From NCBI GenBank assembly GCA_014706295.1, contig JACSVZ010000001.1, positions 39,418,318 to 39,482,317 of the forward strand: 64,000 nucleotides of DNA. Reading direction: 5' to 3'. This stretch comes from Lycocorax pyrrhopterus obiensis. Lineage: Eukaryota > Chordata > Aves > Passeriformes > Paradisaeidae. The notes under the pieces are model-generated. The model was not told the DNA's origin. It did no database searches and saw only the letters and a program-made list of their open reading frames with translations. The position numbers and the translations under genes are program-made. This document shows, in pieces, positions 38,690-50,300 of the stretch. Numbering within the stretch: the stretch's first letter is position 1; each line of letters starts with the position of its first letter.

Positions 38690-38780
38690 ATTCCTCATTG
38701 AACTAAAATTAGGTTGGAAGGAGGGCTGGAACTAAATGACCTTTTAAGTCCCTTCCAACTCAAACCATTCTATGAATAAA
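38690..38780 (+). mobile_element. CR1 LINE 3'-end fragment
   Basis: The + strand reads GGTTGGAAGGAGGGCTGGAACTAAATGACCTTTTAAGTCCCTTCCAACTCAAACCATTCTATGAAT, the terminal segment of avian CR1. It is well preserved compared with other copies in the window, so it may be younger. It lies in antisense orientation in a proposed intron of the - strand gene. Confidence 0.88.
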
Positions 38781-39172
38781 CAATGCCTCCATCACATGGA
38801 ACTAGACCATCCTTGGTGGCTGACATCTGGTTTTGAAGGGTCATATTCATATGCTGCAGGGAAACGACACAGCTAACCAGGTTTCCTCAATATACGTAGG
38901 TTCCCATTTGATTTTGCCTCTCCCACCCTTCAGTACCATGCAGAACAGTCGACTTTTGTAAAGGAAGAACAGACTCCAACCTTCAACAGCAAAACTCAAT
39001 CGAGTCTTTGTATCAATAAAATCATAAAAGAAACACATTTGATAGCCAGACTGGCAACTGATAATGGCAAGATGTGAAAGATTCCTGTTTGTAATTGAAC
39101 TAAACAAAAGATTCCACAGTTTGGTGGTGGGATGCTTCTGGGCTGCTGGTTGCCGTTTTGCACTAGTCTCAC

Positions 39173-39304
39173 GTAAAAGGAAGGTATTCTTCCTTCAAAT
39201 TCTATTTTAGCAGTGATCTTGATTGTAAGAACTTTAATTCCATTGACAAGAGAAAAAATTTTAAGCATAAGAAGAACACTAATCAAAGCCCAGAATCTGA
39301 CCAT
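39173..39304 (-). CDS. Possible coding exon of the - strand gene (start uncertain)
   Basis: A 44-codon open segment ends at TTTTAC followed by GTGAGA, a reasonable donor, in phase 0. Two phase-0 starts are possible. One is at 39,304, after GAGGACAG, and begins with ATG; its first twenty-odd residues are strongly hydrophobic (FWALISVLLMLKIFSLV), like a signal peptide. The other is at 39,217, after ATCAAG, and gives only the polar end (ITAKIEFEGRIPSFY). The shorter form fits the neighbouring exons better in character. The longer form could be an alternative first exon. Neither acceptor has a clean pyrimidine tract. Confidence 0.3.
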
Positions 39305-40813
39305 CTGTCCTCTAAAAAGCTAAGTGGTATATATGACAAGCAGTTAGTTTAAAGATTCTTCTGGCAATTAATATACAGAACAAAGGAAAAAAGAGTAAAT
39401 GACATTTACATTAATTTAGTTGGCAAGTTCTTTGTACACAAGCAAGCAGGTCCCACCAAAGTTGCTAGATTTTAATTCTCAAGTCAGGTCATAGGAATCT
39501 CTTAATTGCAAAAGCATTTGCTATGTTGATAGGGTATCACTAGAAACAACTGTCTGGTACTGAAAATTATAGTACAGTAATTTTATACAAACTTAAGTAT
39601 TAGCACATATGTTGCTGGCTTCAGAATAAAAACCAAGTTACTTCTATGTTAAAAGAAAACATATCAAATTAGGATTCACAAAAGTTTTTCACCTCTACTG
39701 GAATCATAAAAATTAATATTTTTGTTTGCAGTGCTTCAGGCAAACAGCATCACTCACACTTGACCGCTAATCCTTTGAATCCTTCAGTTTTGGGAAGCAA
39801 GGCTGCTAAAGTGGCCTAAAGCCAGCCCCCATCAAGGACCTCTGTTACAAATAAAGTAGTTAAAAACAGATGGTTACAAAACTCAAAATCCTGAAAAATA
39901 AAGAGCAGCAAAGAGCAGTTAACACTGCACAATTCATTAAGAATCTCATGATAAACGAAGAAAACCACAGATGACCCATAGACCGAAATGCTGACGAATG
40001 ATCCGCTTGAAACAGCGGGAACCATGGAGAAGCCTGCTGCTCACACTCCCTGCACAGAGCACAAAGCACTGCACACTGCGAGGTGGGGAGCTTTCGGCTG
40101 GTGAGAGTAGAAGAGTTACAGAAAAAAAGAAAGGAGTCACTGCTGGAAGAGTCCCTGTGGTAAACAAAGTAAATCAGGATGCGAATGCTGCCGCTGCAAA
40201 GCACAGTTTGCAGCACGAGTAAACTTCTGAAGGGGAATGTGAAGGTGGCCCTCCCACTGGGCTATCTAACTGCACCACACATTCAGCTATCTTTGTCACA
40301 AGCCACAAGGGGACACAATCCACAAAGGCAGGAGCCCATGTCACACCAACTTAATAGCAAAAAGTAAATGCAGAAGTTCAAAAAGTGAGGCTTGTGTTTC
40401 TGACAGCAAAGTTAATAAAGCAAGCTTTGAATTTCCCTTTTTTTTCCTGATGGTATGTTATATCTCCTGATCAGAAACAAGATTTCTCATTCCTAGTCTT
40501 GACTTCTCTTCTTTGAAGTTTTAAGGCAGTTGGCTTTCCATTGTAAAGTTTTGAATAATAATTCAGATTTTTGATGGTGCTGTATTTACTATATACTCGT
40601 CTGCAGCACAATCACAGGAGAACACCAGGAAAAAGAAAATTACTGATGAAGAGTAACATGTGCTCTGCTATATATCCAGTAACAATAAAAATAAGTGTAA
40701 CTCTAAACAACCCTGCTATTAAGAAAGAGTTACCCACTTTTTACATACCCAAGCTCAGGTGCAATTTTTAATACACTATAAAACTTATATCTTCACATCA
40801 TCTTATAACTTAC

Positions 40814-40858
40814 ATTTATATCTTCGTAGGTATAAGGTTTAAGTGAAACAGACTTCTC
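40814..40858 (-). CDS. Putative 45-base coding exon of the - strand gene
   Basis: The acceptor CGGGTTGATTTCAG and the consensus donor AAT/GTAAGT bound exactly 15 open codons in phase 0 at both ends (EKSVSLKPYTYEDIN). This matches the phase-0 donor of the 42.65 kb exon. The residue composition is typical of coding sequence. Read together, the two exons give a continuous segment following the SWELSVRLGDG stretch. Short length is the main reason for doubt. Confidence 0.45.
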
Positions 40859-42599
40859 CTGAAATCAACCCGATGTGATTTATTTCAGCAGGTATTTTCC
40901 ACATACATATAAATAAGGAATTATATCTCCCCAAGTATATAGGCATGGTTAGGGTGGAAACAAAATGCAAAAGCTGTTGTCACAAATCCTTCCGGCCCAG
41001 GCTTTTAGGCACACAGTCTGTCCTACCTGGCACCCCTAATTCTCCCTAGTGCTTGGGCACTCCTTCTGTGACAGTGAGGGGTGCTCCTGCCTCCTTGCCT
41101 AGCAGTAGAAGGTAACAGCAGTAATTTAGTGCAGGGACACAAGGACACGAGAAGGAGCTTTCACATTTGTCACTGGAGGATCAGAAATTAGACTCCCTAT
41201 ATACCTTGTCAAACTGGTTTATACTAGCTGTAATTTTCATACTGCTGCAAGACATCACAACTGCTAGCAGTTCCATTTAAACAGAGACACAGGTTTGGAC
41301 TCAAGCAAATCTCTCAAAAATGTGTGCACATATGCAGATGTATGCTTGGGTAATTGTCTGTGCTAAACAGCTCCCTGGTTCGGGGAAGTCTGACTATGGG
41401 AATTAGATTTCTGAGCTCACAGCACCGAGGGCCTATGCAACACTCACAGCGACCAGCAGGCTCATCCCCACAGCAGCAGGCAGCTCTAGTGCTGCACACA
41501 GCAGCAATGCTGCAACAAAAAGACGGAAAGAGTGAGGGCAATGACTGCTCCTGGGAAGGGCTATCTCTGTCACACAAGCCAGTGCCAGCCCAACTCTAAA
41601 CTGGGCTGAAAGCTGACAGAGGTGTTCTGTTGTTTGAATGGACTGTATCCAAGTTCACAGGATGCCTGTTAGGAGTACTGTACAGATTTTAAAAACTGCG
41701 TGCAGACTTAGCCTTTGCTTCTGAAATAACAATTCAACAAGTAGGGTGTCACTGCCATTCTAAGAAAAACTGCCTTATTCAGGCTCTTTTGAAACATTTT
41801 GCCTAAGAGTCAACAAATACTATACAAGTCAACTGCCTATTTAAAAAAAAAAAAAAATCCTTTTGGTTGTGGAATCACCACTACCAGACATAAAAAGTAG
41901 TTCTTCCTATAAATTTATCTTCTTAATACTTCAACCAGGTTGTATCTTGGCTTTATTCCGCTGAACGGCTGAATTACCAAACACAGCATTACTGTTCTTC
42001 TACTGCCATGGTCTGTCCTTCTGCCTTCCATGCTGACAACATTAAATGCTTAAGTAATTACCTTAGAACAATTGTAAAAAACAATGGTTTATACACATTC
42101 ATCTGAAGTGAATAAGCACATCTTGAAACACTGGCATTTTACTATAGCCACATGCAGTTCTACCACAGAGTGTTGAATAATGCCATTCCAGCATGATTAC
42201 TTATTCAATTCGCTTGGATATTTGATTTGTTTTTCTAAACACTAGCCTAAGGTAATGCAATTTTTGTCAACATCACATTTATTTTCTTTCTCTCATATCT
42301 ACAATGGAGCATAAGACATTATTTCTAAACAAAACACTAAACAAAGTCATTTAGAAACTATTTTTATAAACAATTATATACAAAAATGTTCCATGGGCAT
42401 GAGCCCTGAGAAAAATCTCAGTACACTAGCACTATTTAATTAACAGAGTCTCATTTGGTAATTCACAGCAATGCCTACTAAAGACAAACCACACATCTAT
42501 ACTTGGTCACCAAAAAGATGGAGAATTTTAGCAGGTGTCAAGGATAATATATATATTGACTCAATGCACTGAATTCCTTAGAAAATGAGCAGAACTTAC

Positions 42600-42702
42600 A
42601 GAAAATGATGAGCCATCCTTTGAAACTGCAACTGGGTAAATTCCATCTCCTAGCCGCACAGAGAGCTCCCAGCTACTTCTCTTTGATTTAGCAATAGGAA
42701 TT
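42600..42702 (-). CDS. Putative coding exon of the - strand gene with SWELSVRLGDG motif
   Basis: This is the cleanest exon in the window. A long pyrimidine tract (TTCTTCTGTCTGTTTCTTTTTTAG on the - strand) is followed by 103 open bases and a textbook donor, TCT/GTAAGT. Only one frame is open: phase 2 at the start and phase 0 at the end, giving IPIAKSKRSSWELSVRLGDG and then IYPVAVSKDGSSFS. Alternating hydrophobic residues suggest a beta-rich segment, perhaps from a beta-sandwich or OB-like fold, but that is a guess. The next exon (40,814-40,858) fits in phase. The preceding one at 43.3 kb ends in phase 0 and does not, so an exon is missing between them. Confidence 0.55.
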
Positions 42703-43281
42703 CTAAAAAAGAAACAGACAGAAGAAAAAAATTTTAACAGAGATTTCATGCTTCTCCCAAGTTAACCAGAAGCACTTGCCTCATAGGATGGTCATGAAGG
42801 ATGTAACGTACCATTAATCTATAGACACAGTTGGAGAGCATACTTGAAAAAAATATATACTAAATACATTTTTCTGTCAAACAGCATATAAGGAGAAAAT
42901 ACACTCTTACTTTCTTTCTAGATTTGCCTTGACACACTGGGTATGCTGATAAAGTTATAGGAGGCCCTTGAATGCAGCCAGCACTTGCTGCAGAATTAGC
43001 TCAAACAGGATGAAAAGCAGATGAGAAAGTCAGTCGGCAGGAGAATAGCAATAGTGATAACTGGAGCAGTCTTTTTAAGGGCAAAATATAAGCATTATTT
43101 CTTTAATCTCATTCTCAGGAAAACTTAATTAAAAGCCAATTACAGACAAAAAATTCAGCCAAACAAGTAACACAAGTAACTTCATAACTAATATACATTT
43201 TTAAGTATCTCATACACAGAGCTCTTCAAGCATACTGAAAAAATAATGATGTATCATCACAGCCCACACGCAGGATTATAC

Positions 43282-43364
43282 CGATTCCTGCAGCATTCTG
43301 TGGCTGTACCATTTATCAAGTAATACAGGAAACTGAAATCCTTTCAACTTAAAAAAGCACACAC
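43282..43364 (-). CDS. Putative coding exon of the - strand gene
   Basis: A strong acceptor (CAGTTCTCATTTCCTTTGCTGTCAG) opens an 83-base exon in which only one frame is open. It starts in phase 1 and reads VCFFKLKGFQFPVLLDKWYS then HRMLQES. The donor, TCG/GTATAA, is weak and leaves phase 0. The start phase matches the end of the 43,791-43,912 exon, the split codon giving Ser. The weak donor and the phase mismatch with 42.65 kb are the two uncertain points. Confidence 0.5.
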
Positions 43365-43790
43365 CTGACAGCAAAGGAAATGAGAACTGAGCCTCCATTC
43401 TTCGAAATTCAGAGTGAAACATGCAATTTTCAGGTATTTTATTTAAATGTACATTCATTTTCAGTTTCCTCATTCTAACTTCTCGAGTCTCTTCCACTTT
43501 ACTATAACAACTGGTGTCCAAAAGTACACTACAACTTTTCTAATGAGTGGTCACCATATATTACCATCAGGAAGCACCACATAGCCTAAAGGGAAGATAG
43601 GAAGGTGTAATTTAAACTCCATTAAAACAAAGACACACTATTTTGGTATAGCTTTTCTTCCAACACTGACTCTTAAACATCTAGATTTTTCTGGAAGAAA
43701 TCTGTAGGGATAATAAGTTTATCACTTCTACGTCTCCTCTAAGGATCATTTCTCCTATAACGTTAATCTATTGTACATTATAGCACTTAC

Positions 43791-43912
43791 TACACCATTT
43801 TATTGCAGCCTTCAGAGTCTTAAAACTTGTAAACACATCATGCCACATGCATCCTCCAGAAGATTTAAGTGACCAGTGAATCACATCTCCCGAAAGAGAG
43901 TGCTCAGGTTTC
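43791..43912 (-). CDS. Putative coding exon of the - strand gene
   Basis: The acceptor GCTTCTCCCTGTTGATTCCACAG and a consensus donor A/GTAAGT enclose 122 bases open in a single frame, phase 2 in and phase 1 out. Peptide pieces are KPEHSLSGDVIHWSLKSSGG and MWHDVFTSFKTLKAAIKW. The tryptophan-, histidine- and lysine-containing composition is unlike the AT-driven frames elsewhere. The outgoing phase matches the next exon at 43.3 kb. The incoming phase 2 could be met by a short candidate at 46,550-46,587 or by an unseen exon. Confidence 0.5.
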
Positions 43913-43999
43913 CTGTGGAATCAACAGGGAGAAGCACCTGTGAGGTCTCCAGAGGCCACAGGAGGAGAAATTATCTGCCCAAGCCAAGGATAACACACT

Positions 44000-46500
44000 G
44001 ACTTGCTACGGATTTCAACAATTATTTTAAGAACATTAGGTTTTTAGACACCTGAAATTTAAGCAAGTACAAGTTCAAGTACTTAATGAGGCAAGGAGCT
44101 TCCAAAAATTGTGCCTTGCCACATGCCTGAAAAGGGGAAATGGAAATGCTAAATATATCAGACACAAATAGATGCATACTTATCCTTAGTTACTTCTGGA
44201 TCCAAGCCAAGTAAGGCCTACATCAAATTTCACCAAACACCTTAGCCCACCTCTATCACTACCCTAAAAGTTCACAAGACAGATATTGAAAATAACCTGT
44301 TACCGTGCTAGCGATGCCAAGTGTCACCTTTCACATGTAATATAGTGAAAATCGTCAAAACAACAAATCTGAGGAATTATCCATGGTTTATTGGGTGCAA
44401 TGTAATTTCTAAGCAACTCATATTGGAATTCCTGTATGTCACCAAACATTTAGACTGGCTGATAGGAAACGCAACAGACACAGGAGTTCCTGAAGAAGAG
44501 GAAGCGGAATTTCCTGCACAGGTAGCAGGCAGCAAGCTGAGAGATGTTTTCATTGCACTTCCTGGTATCAGAGCACCAGTAAGGAGGTATACAGGCAGCA
44601 CCTGGTTAAGTTCTCCACGACACTCCACTCAACAACCAACAGGATTTAGTGGTTTATAGCAACTTCATGTTTCTTATATTAGAACTAAGACCTCATCACA
44701 GCTTAGTAGATCTGCTTCACTGGTGTCATGAGATTCCTTACAGCCTCGCTGGCACAGCCCTGCTTCATATTGCATTTGACTGGAAGTGACCTCATGAATC
44801 TGGCTGCTGGCCATCAAAGGAAAGACAGTCTTGTTCTCCAGCAGGGATTATTTTTGTTCAGCCCTGTCTTGCTGAGCTTTGTCAAGTGTATCTCCAAACA
44901 GGATGCATGCCTCTTGAAAGGCATGACTATGATCACTGCTTTGCCTGGGTTTCAAACATAATTCCTCTCTCTGCAATACCAGTGGCCAGGAGGGCAAGGT
45001 CCAGAGCTGCATCTAACACCAAGTACACAGCAAGTTGTATTTCCCTCCTGGAACTGCTAGATCCATTGGCACAGGAACATTTTTCAGCTTTGCTAATCAG
45101 CTTTGCCTGTGATTTTGTAACTGTAACTGACACTGCCTAGGACAGATACTTATATTAGCTCATGACAATCCTACTTCTTCTTCATTAAATCAAATTCCTT
45201 TCAGAGAAATTATCTTGTAGTAGACTCCATTTTGATAGGATTTGCAGCGAGAGAAGGTTCATATAAATAAGGATTACAAAGTCCAAAAGTAAGGATCAAA
45301 GTCTAAGTTTGTTGAATATGAAAAGGAAGTTGCTCACGCTAGTTCATATAAAACTCCACAAACTTCTGGCTACTCTCAAAATGTACAACTTTTAAAATTC
45401 TGCATAATGGGCTGAAATCCAACATACTGTATTCACAGAAAAAAAAAATTCCACTGAAAATAAAAATAGTGTAATTTTTGCCATCATAAAAGACACCAAG
45501 AAAACAGAGGGCACTTCCCCTCCTAGATTCAGAGTCCACACAGTATGTCTTTCCTAGGGTTCAACAAGCCCTCTCTTTTTTCTCCCAGTTTCGGCAAATG
45601 ACATATCATCCAATAAAATTACTTCATTTGCATATAAAGATCACTGGCTGCAGGAGGAAACACAAGTTTCACAGCAAGATGAGCGCCAGGTGAACGGGCA
45701 GCAGGGCCACGGAGAACTGTGCGCTGCTGATCCTTGCCAGGAGCATTACACACAAAGGGACAGAGAGAGCAAAGGCAGCACTGCAGCCACAACGACAGGA
45801 CATGGGTGGAGAAGGGTGTTACAAACTCCTTCCACACAAAAAAGGGCAGTTCTAAACCTCTCCACTCCAAATTGCCTTCTAAGGGGAAGCATCACAAGCA
45901 TAGGAGCACAGATGAAGAGTGATGGCCTGGCTTTAAGTCATAAAGGCTTTACTCCAAAGCACCAATTACAAAAACATGTAAGCAGTGCAACAAGAAAAAG
46001 AGCACCGTTTGCCTGCTTAGTTATTTATTTTCAAGCTCTACTGCCGTTTGTTCAACTAGAGATGATGTTTGTGTAAGAATGTATTATGTCCCTTTTACCC
46101 CCAAATGCCATTTGTGGGAGAGGGAGACACTTTAGAATAATGCAGCAACCAAATCTCCTGGTTTCTTTGCAAGTTTTCAGTGAGGAAAGCAGACAACTGT
46201 GAAAAATTTTAGATCGACACACACTTAACGTGCTCATGGAAAACATTAATTAAACTATTATCTATTCTAGTCAAGAACAAGTAATGAAAGAAAACAGACA
46301 CAAAAGCAAATCAAGTAACAAGTTTGCCCTGACCATTTTGATTGTCACCAACCAATAAGACAGAAGGAACTCAATAAAAATGACGATTTTCTGCAGCTTG
46401 TGGCAAATAAACTTCCCTCTCCCGATTACCACTGATGATGTAAATGTGCTAGGATGTCACCAGCTCCTAAAGGGCCAGAAAACTGAGTATAGATTTTTTT
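44000..46500. other. Intron-like region with GC-richer patches, no supported exon
   Basis: Around 44.4-45.1 kb and 45.6-45.9 kb both strands carry frames of 60-130 codons, in sequence richer in GC than its surroundings. Acceptor-like tracts exist (for example CTTGCTGCCTGCTACCTGTGCAG on the - strand near 44.52 kb), but the donors are poor and the phases do not join the neighbouring exons. An exon of the - strand gene, or an old repeat, may be hidden here. Confidence 0.3.
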
Positions 46501-46549
46501 ACTTCCAATTCAAAATATGTGTTTTAATGCTGAGGGGGAAAACACTTAC

Positions 46550-46587
46550 AAATTCCTCTTCACTTCTGATATTTTTGCTGCATAATA
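46550..46587 (-). CDS. Weak candidate exon upstream of 43.9 kb
   Basis: The segment ends at a good donor (AATTT/GTAAGTG) and is open in a frame leaving phase 2, which is what the 43,791-43,912 exon requires (YYAAKISEVKRN, with Leu completed across the junction). The acceptor is ambiguous: ACGTAAAG at 46,588, TTATGCAG slightly downstream, or GGGAG upstream. None has a strong pyrimidine tract. It is listed because it would fill a phase gap; confidence is low. Confidence 0.2.
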
Positions 46588-46719
46588 CTTTACGTAAACA
46601 GAGAAATTCCAAACTATCATAACAAGTCCTCCCATTTGAAAGATTATAAGCGTTTGAAAACCACATTATATGACGCTACATAAAGCTGTTTTTCAATTGT
46701 GCAATTACCTATTCAGCAG

Positions 46720-46948
46720 TTAAATAAAAGTGAAATATTGACTTAAAACAATGTTAATGGTCAAAGAATCATTAAGAAATCCTTCATCATAACTTTCACA
46801 GCAGGTGGCCTGTAAAATGATCAAGAATAATGTGCTGGATTCTGTAGCCACCAAGGTCAGTTTCTGCATACAAATCTTGCAGAGGGAGAAAAAAAGACCT
46901 TCAGAAAGTGGGCCATTCATCTGAACCAAGTTCAGAGAATTTCCAGCA
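46720..46948 (-). CDS. Putative coding exon of the - strand gene, 3' border unresolved
   Basis: The acceptor AACATATCTTTTCACAG opens a frame in phase 2, matching the outgoing phase of the 52.0 kb exon. About 75 codons are open before TAA at 46,720. The first 40 look coding and helical (NSLNLVQMNGPLSEGLFFSL, CKICMQKLTLVATESS). No consensus donor lies inside; weak ones are CTTG/GTGGCT (phase 0) and TGCT/GTGAAA (phase 1). The frame may therefore run into intron before the stop given here, or this could be an alternative last exon. Confidence 0.3.
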
Positions 46949-47184
46949 CTGTGAAAAGATATGTTATGCAAGCACATAGATGTATTCAGTGGGGGTAGAC
47001 TGAACCAGCTACATGGAGACTACAAAGGAGCCCTCCCATGGCTCATGAATAAGTCGAGGAAATGATCAGAAAAAAATGCAGAGATGTTTAGACAGATGGC
47101 CCACTTAAAATGCCTGGGACAGGGCATAAGCAATTTTAATGAAACTTTAGATCTACCATATAAATTGTTTCTTATTTTCCCTGC

Positions 47185-47335
47185 CCTCCCCCCACCCCTC
47201 CAAAAAAAAAAAAATCAAGAAAGGCAAATAGAAATTTAACAACTCAAGCAAGAGCCTATCTTGTGATGCAAAAACAAAACAAACAAAAAAAAAATCCACC
47301 AAAAAATAAACCCAAAAAATTACCAAAAAAGGGAA
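47185..47335. repeat. C-run and A-rich low-complexity tract
   Basis: A CCCTCCCCCCACCCC run is followed by 13 consecutive A at about 47,202-47,214. Then, after a gap, comes a 60-base A-rich stretch with AAAC units at about 47,271-47,330. It may mark the degraded tail of a retroposed sequence. No body is recognisable. Confidence 0.6.
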
Positions 47336-47339
47336 GTAA

Positions 47340-50300
47340 ATCTCACACTTTTGAGCATTATTTGTTTAATAAGTTCATATGCAAAGAAATATCCTTCACA
47401 GAACCTTCAACTATCAGATGAATATAAAAGCAGGGAATGGATAGATTAAAAGAATTCTAAACAGAAGTGTACTGCCAAACAAAACACAAATCTAAGCTTT
47501 AGTATCTGAGTACTTTCAACACTTTCCAACATAAAAGTTCATCATCACACAGAAAATATAAAAGCAGCATTTTCACAGGATTATTTTAAGAACCAAAAAT
47601 TATGCGAAAGGAACCTAAGAATCTGGGAATATTTTATTCAGCAATTTGAAGTATTTTCTATATCTATTCACACACATTTTCTACATGTATTCAGACTGGT
47701 CCATCTATACATATCACATGCCCTTTTACATAAAAATAGGTTTTCCTTCTTCCTGCTTTATATGTGCATATATATACATGTTCACTGTGAACATGAAAAT
47801 ATACCATCATTAGACTAAATTATAGTTCTTCATATGTCATACAAAATATGACAAAAAAACCTCTACTAGCCTGTGTGCCAGCTGATCAGACAAAGGCTGA
47901 AAGAATTACTCAACAGTTATATCAAAAAGATTTTACATTACATTTTCTTACATATCACATTGAGATCAATAACAAATACACATATTTATAGCCATGTACT
48001 CTATTTGAATAGTGACCACAGGAAAAAATGAAATTACATGGAAGGTAAACTATAAAATAAAAAGCAATGCTTTAAAAGGATGCTGTGGAGTACACTGTGC
48101 TTTGATTCACAACAGCGTACATCTGGATGTTCCCTTTCCTTTAGCAGAAGCTTTTCGAGCAATTTGCATTGACATAGGAGCCTGCAATCCAGTGACCAAC
48201 GAAAACCTCCAGTGCCTTCACAGTGAAACCAAGATGGGGGCTAAAGAAGCAGTTAAGTTAGTTCTTATAAATCTAGGGTGAATTTGGCTGCCCAGACCTA
48301 AGAGTATGGCTCAACCCCTTTCATCTTCATTTAACTGAGAAATAACCCTGCAAACAACCTGAGCTCACCCTGGCTAACCCGCTTCTACTGTGGAGGTGTC
48401 TAAACACGCAGGGCTTGGGTCCTGCAAAGAGAGACACCCTAACCCCAATGTTTTACCGCCAGCATCCTCAGCAGCCTGGCAGGGGGAAGGAACTAGGGGC
48501 TCCTCTGCCAAAGCCATCTCCACAGTTTTAACAAGAAATTATCCTCCAAATATACAGACAAACAACAACTCTAAGCATTTTGAAAAATCTTTCATGGCTC
48601 TTTTCGCTTTAAATCTAGTGGGTAAATGAAGTAGGATTGCTGTTATTGCCTGTCTTGCTATAAGAAAGTCCTGTTTGCAGAGCATATGTCCAGAGAACCA
48701 AAGATCCATGCTATCAGTCTTCCTCAGCCTGTGAGGGTTCACACCCACCTCCCATCAATCAGGAGAAAGAGCGAGGGCCCAGGTAAACACTGGGGAACTC
48801 ACCACCCTACCCTGATGATGGTAGGAAGGAATGAGAGATTCATGGAGACTCAGAGAATTCACAGAGACTCAGTTTTGCAGCCTGATGATGCATTCTTTGG
48901 GACAAAAAGTTTTGGCACTTGGTCCTAGTGTCAGGAAATTTCTGTGTACTTTGCATTTAATAAACTGGATGAAACACAGTAACCCTGGGAGCTGCAAGTA
49001 GAGCCCAAGACCTCTCCCTTTCAGAAAAGGGTCAGACTGCCCAGTCCTTCAGCAGGTGACAACATACACTGATAATTTCAAATAAATAAAAGTAAAACAT
49101 ATCTGAAACTGATTTCCTCTCCTATGATACATTTGGGCCTACTTTAGTATTTGGTTTCTGTTGGAAAAAGGAAATATCACAAGCATTAATGCTGGATAAG
49201 AGATGTTGCTACTTGTCTCATTTGCAAGCATTTGTGAAACAAGAAGCAAGGAACACTCAAATCAAGCATTCACAAGTACAGAGACAAGATATTTATTTTT
49301 AGTATAATTTGCAAGTCTGTACTTCTAATCCGTTTTTTCAACCATCTTTCCTAAATCAGCAAAACTATTTACCAAAGGAGGAACCACTTGCAAGCAGGTG
49401 TTTTTAATCAGATCAGTCAACAATATTGACTTATGCATGTCGACAATTGTTATGGAGAGAAAAATCTAAAAATCTGTTTGTCATCAAAAAAAGTTGGGGC
49501 TATTTCTCCTCCAATTAAAGTACTTAATTTCATAACTTTGTTGTTTTCCAAAACAGTTTTTTTTAATTTTTATTAAGAGATAACTTTGGGCAGTTGGCAA
49601 AACTAATAATAATAATTTACTCCACCAAAAGGAAAACAGCAAATGCTTTTTCCTATACAAGTTTTCCCATTTTTCCTTGAACAAAGGAACTTATTGTGCA
49701 GATATTTAGGAATAGTCTTACAATAATTATCTCACTTTCTTTTTATGTGCAAAGAGCTTCAGAACAAACCACTGTGATGCAGTAGGGAAGACTAAAGCTC
49801 TTCTGTTAACATCGTCCAGTAGCAGTTACGTCCTTCCATGTAACATGATTGTATTAGGATGTAGCTGCCTGTTGGGCAGTCTGTTTCCTACATCTCCATT
49901 CAAAGAAGGGCTGTTCCCAGTAATAATGTGCTATTTTTCACTTTGTATTACGTTTAGAATACTACAGGTTTGCTGTCCACACAAAAAATAGGCAGAAGGA
50001 AATGCTAACCTACTAATATGAAAATGAGGTGAAGTGATTAAAAATTACCTCTAAGTTTGATAAGGAAATAATCCAATTTTACTTCTACATATAACACTAT
50101 TTTCCATACTGTCTTTTGTTTGAAACATTCAGGCAAACTTTGTGCTAGGTTTGCTGTACTCATCTCCGTAGTGAAATCCGCCTACTAATCTTGAGCTCAA
50201 TTGCCACTAATGGCTGTAAACCTGAATCAAAACAAATTCGGTGCTTTAATCTGTCGTCCCTTCTGTCAGAATTTCAGTTATTCACCCACTTTTGTAACAG

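Noticed and set aside
44321..44659. 112-codon + strand frame with acidic segment VPEEEEAEFPAQ
   Set aside because: No acceptor/donor pair and no relation to a known family; the opposite strand is equally open, suggesting base composition as the cause.
48369..48421. Short open segment on the - strand with strong acceptor and donor
   Set aside because: Its phases (1 in, 0 out) do not fit either neighbour of the model and its peptide is basic and short; probably coincidental.
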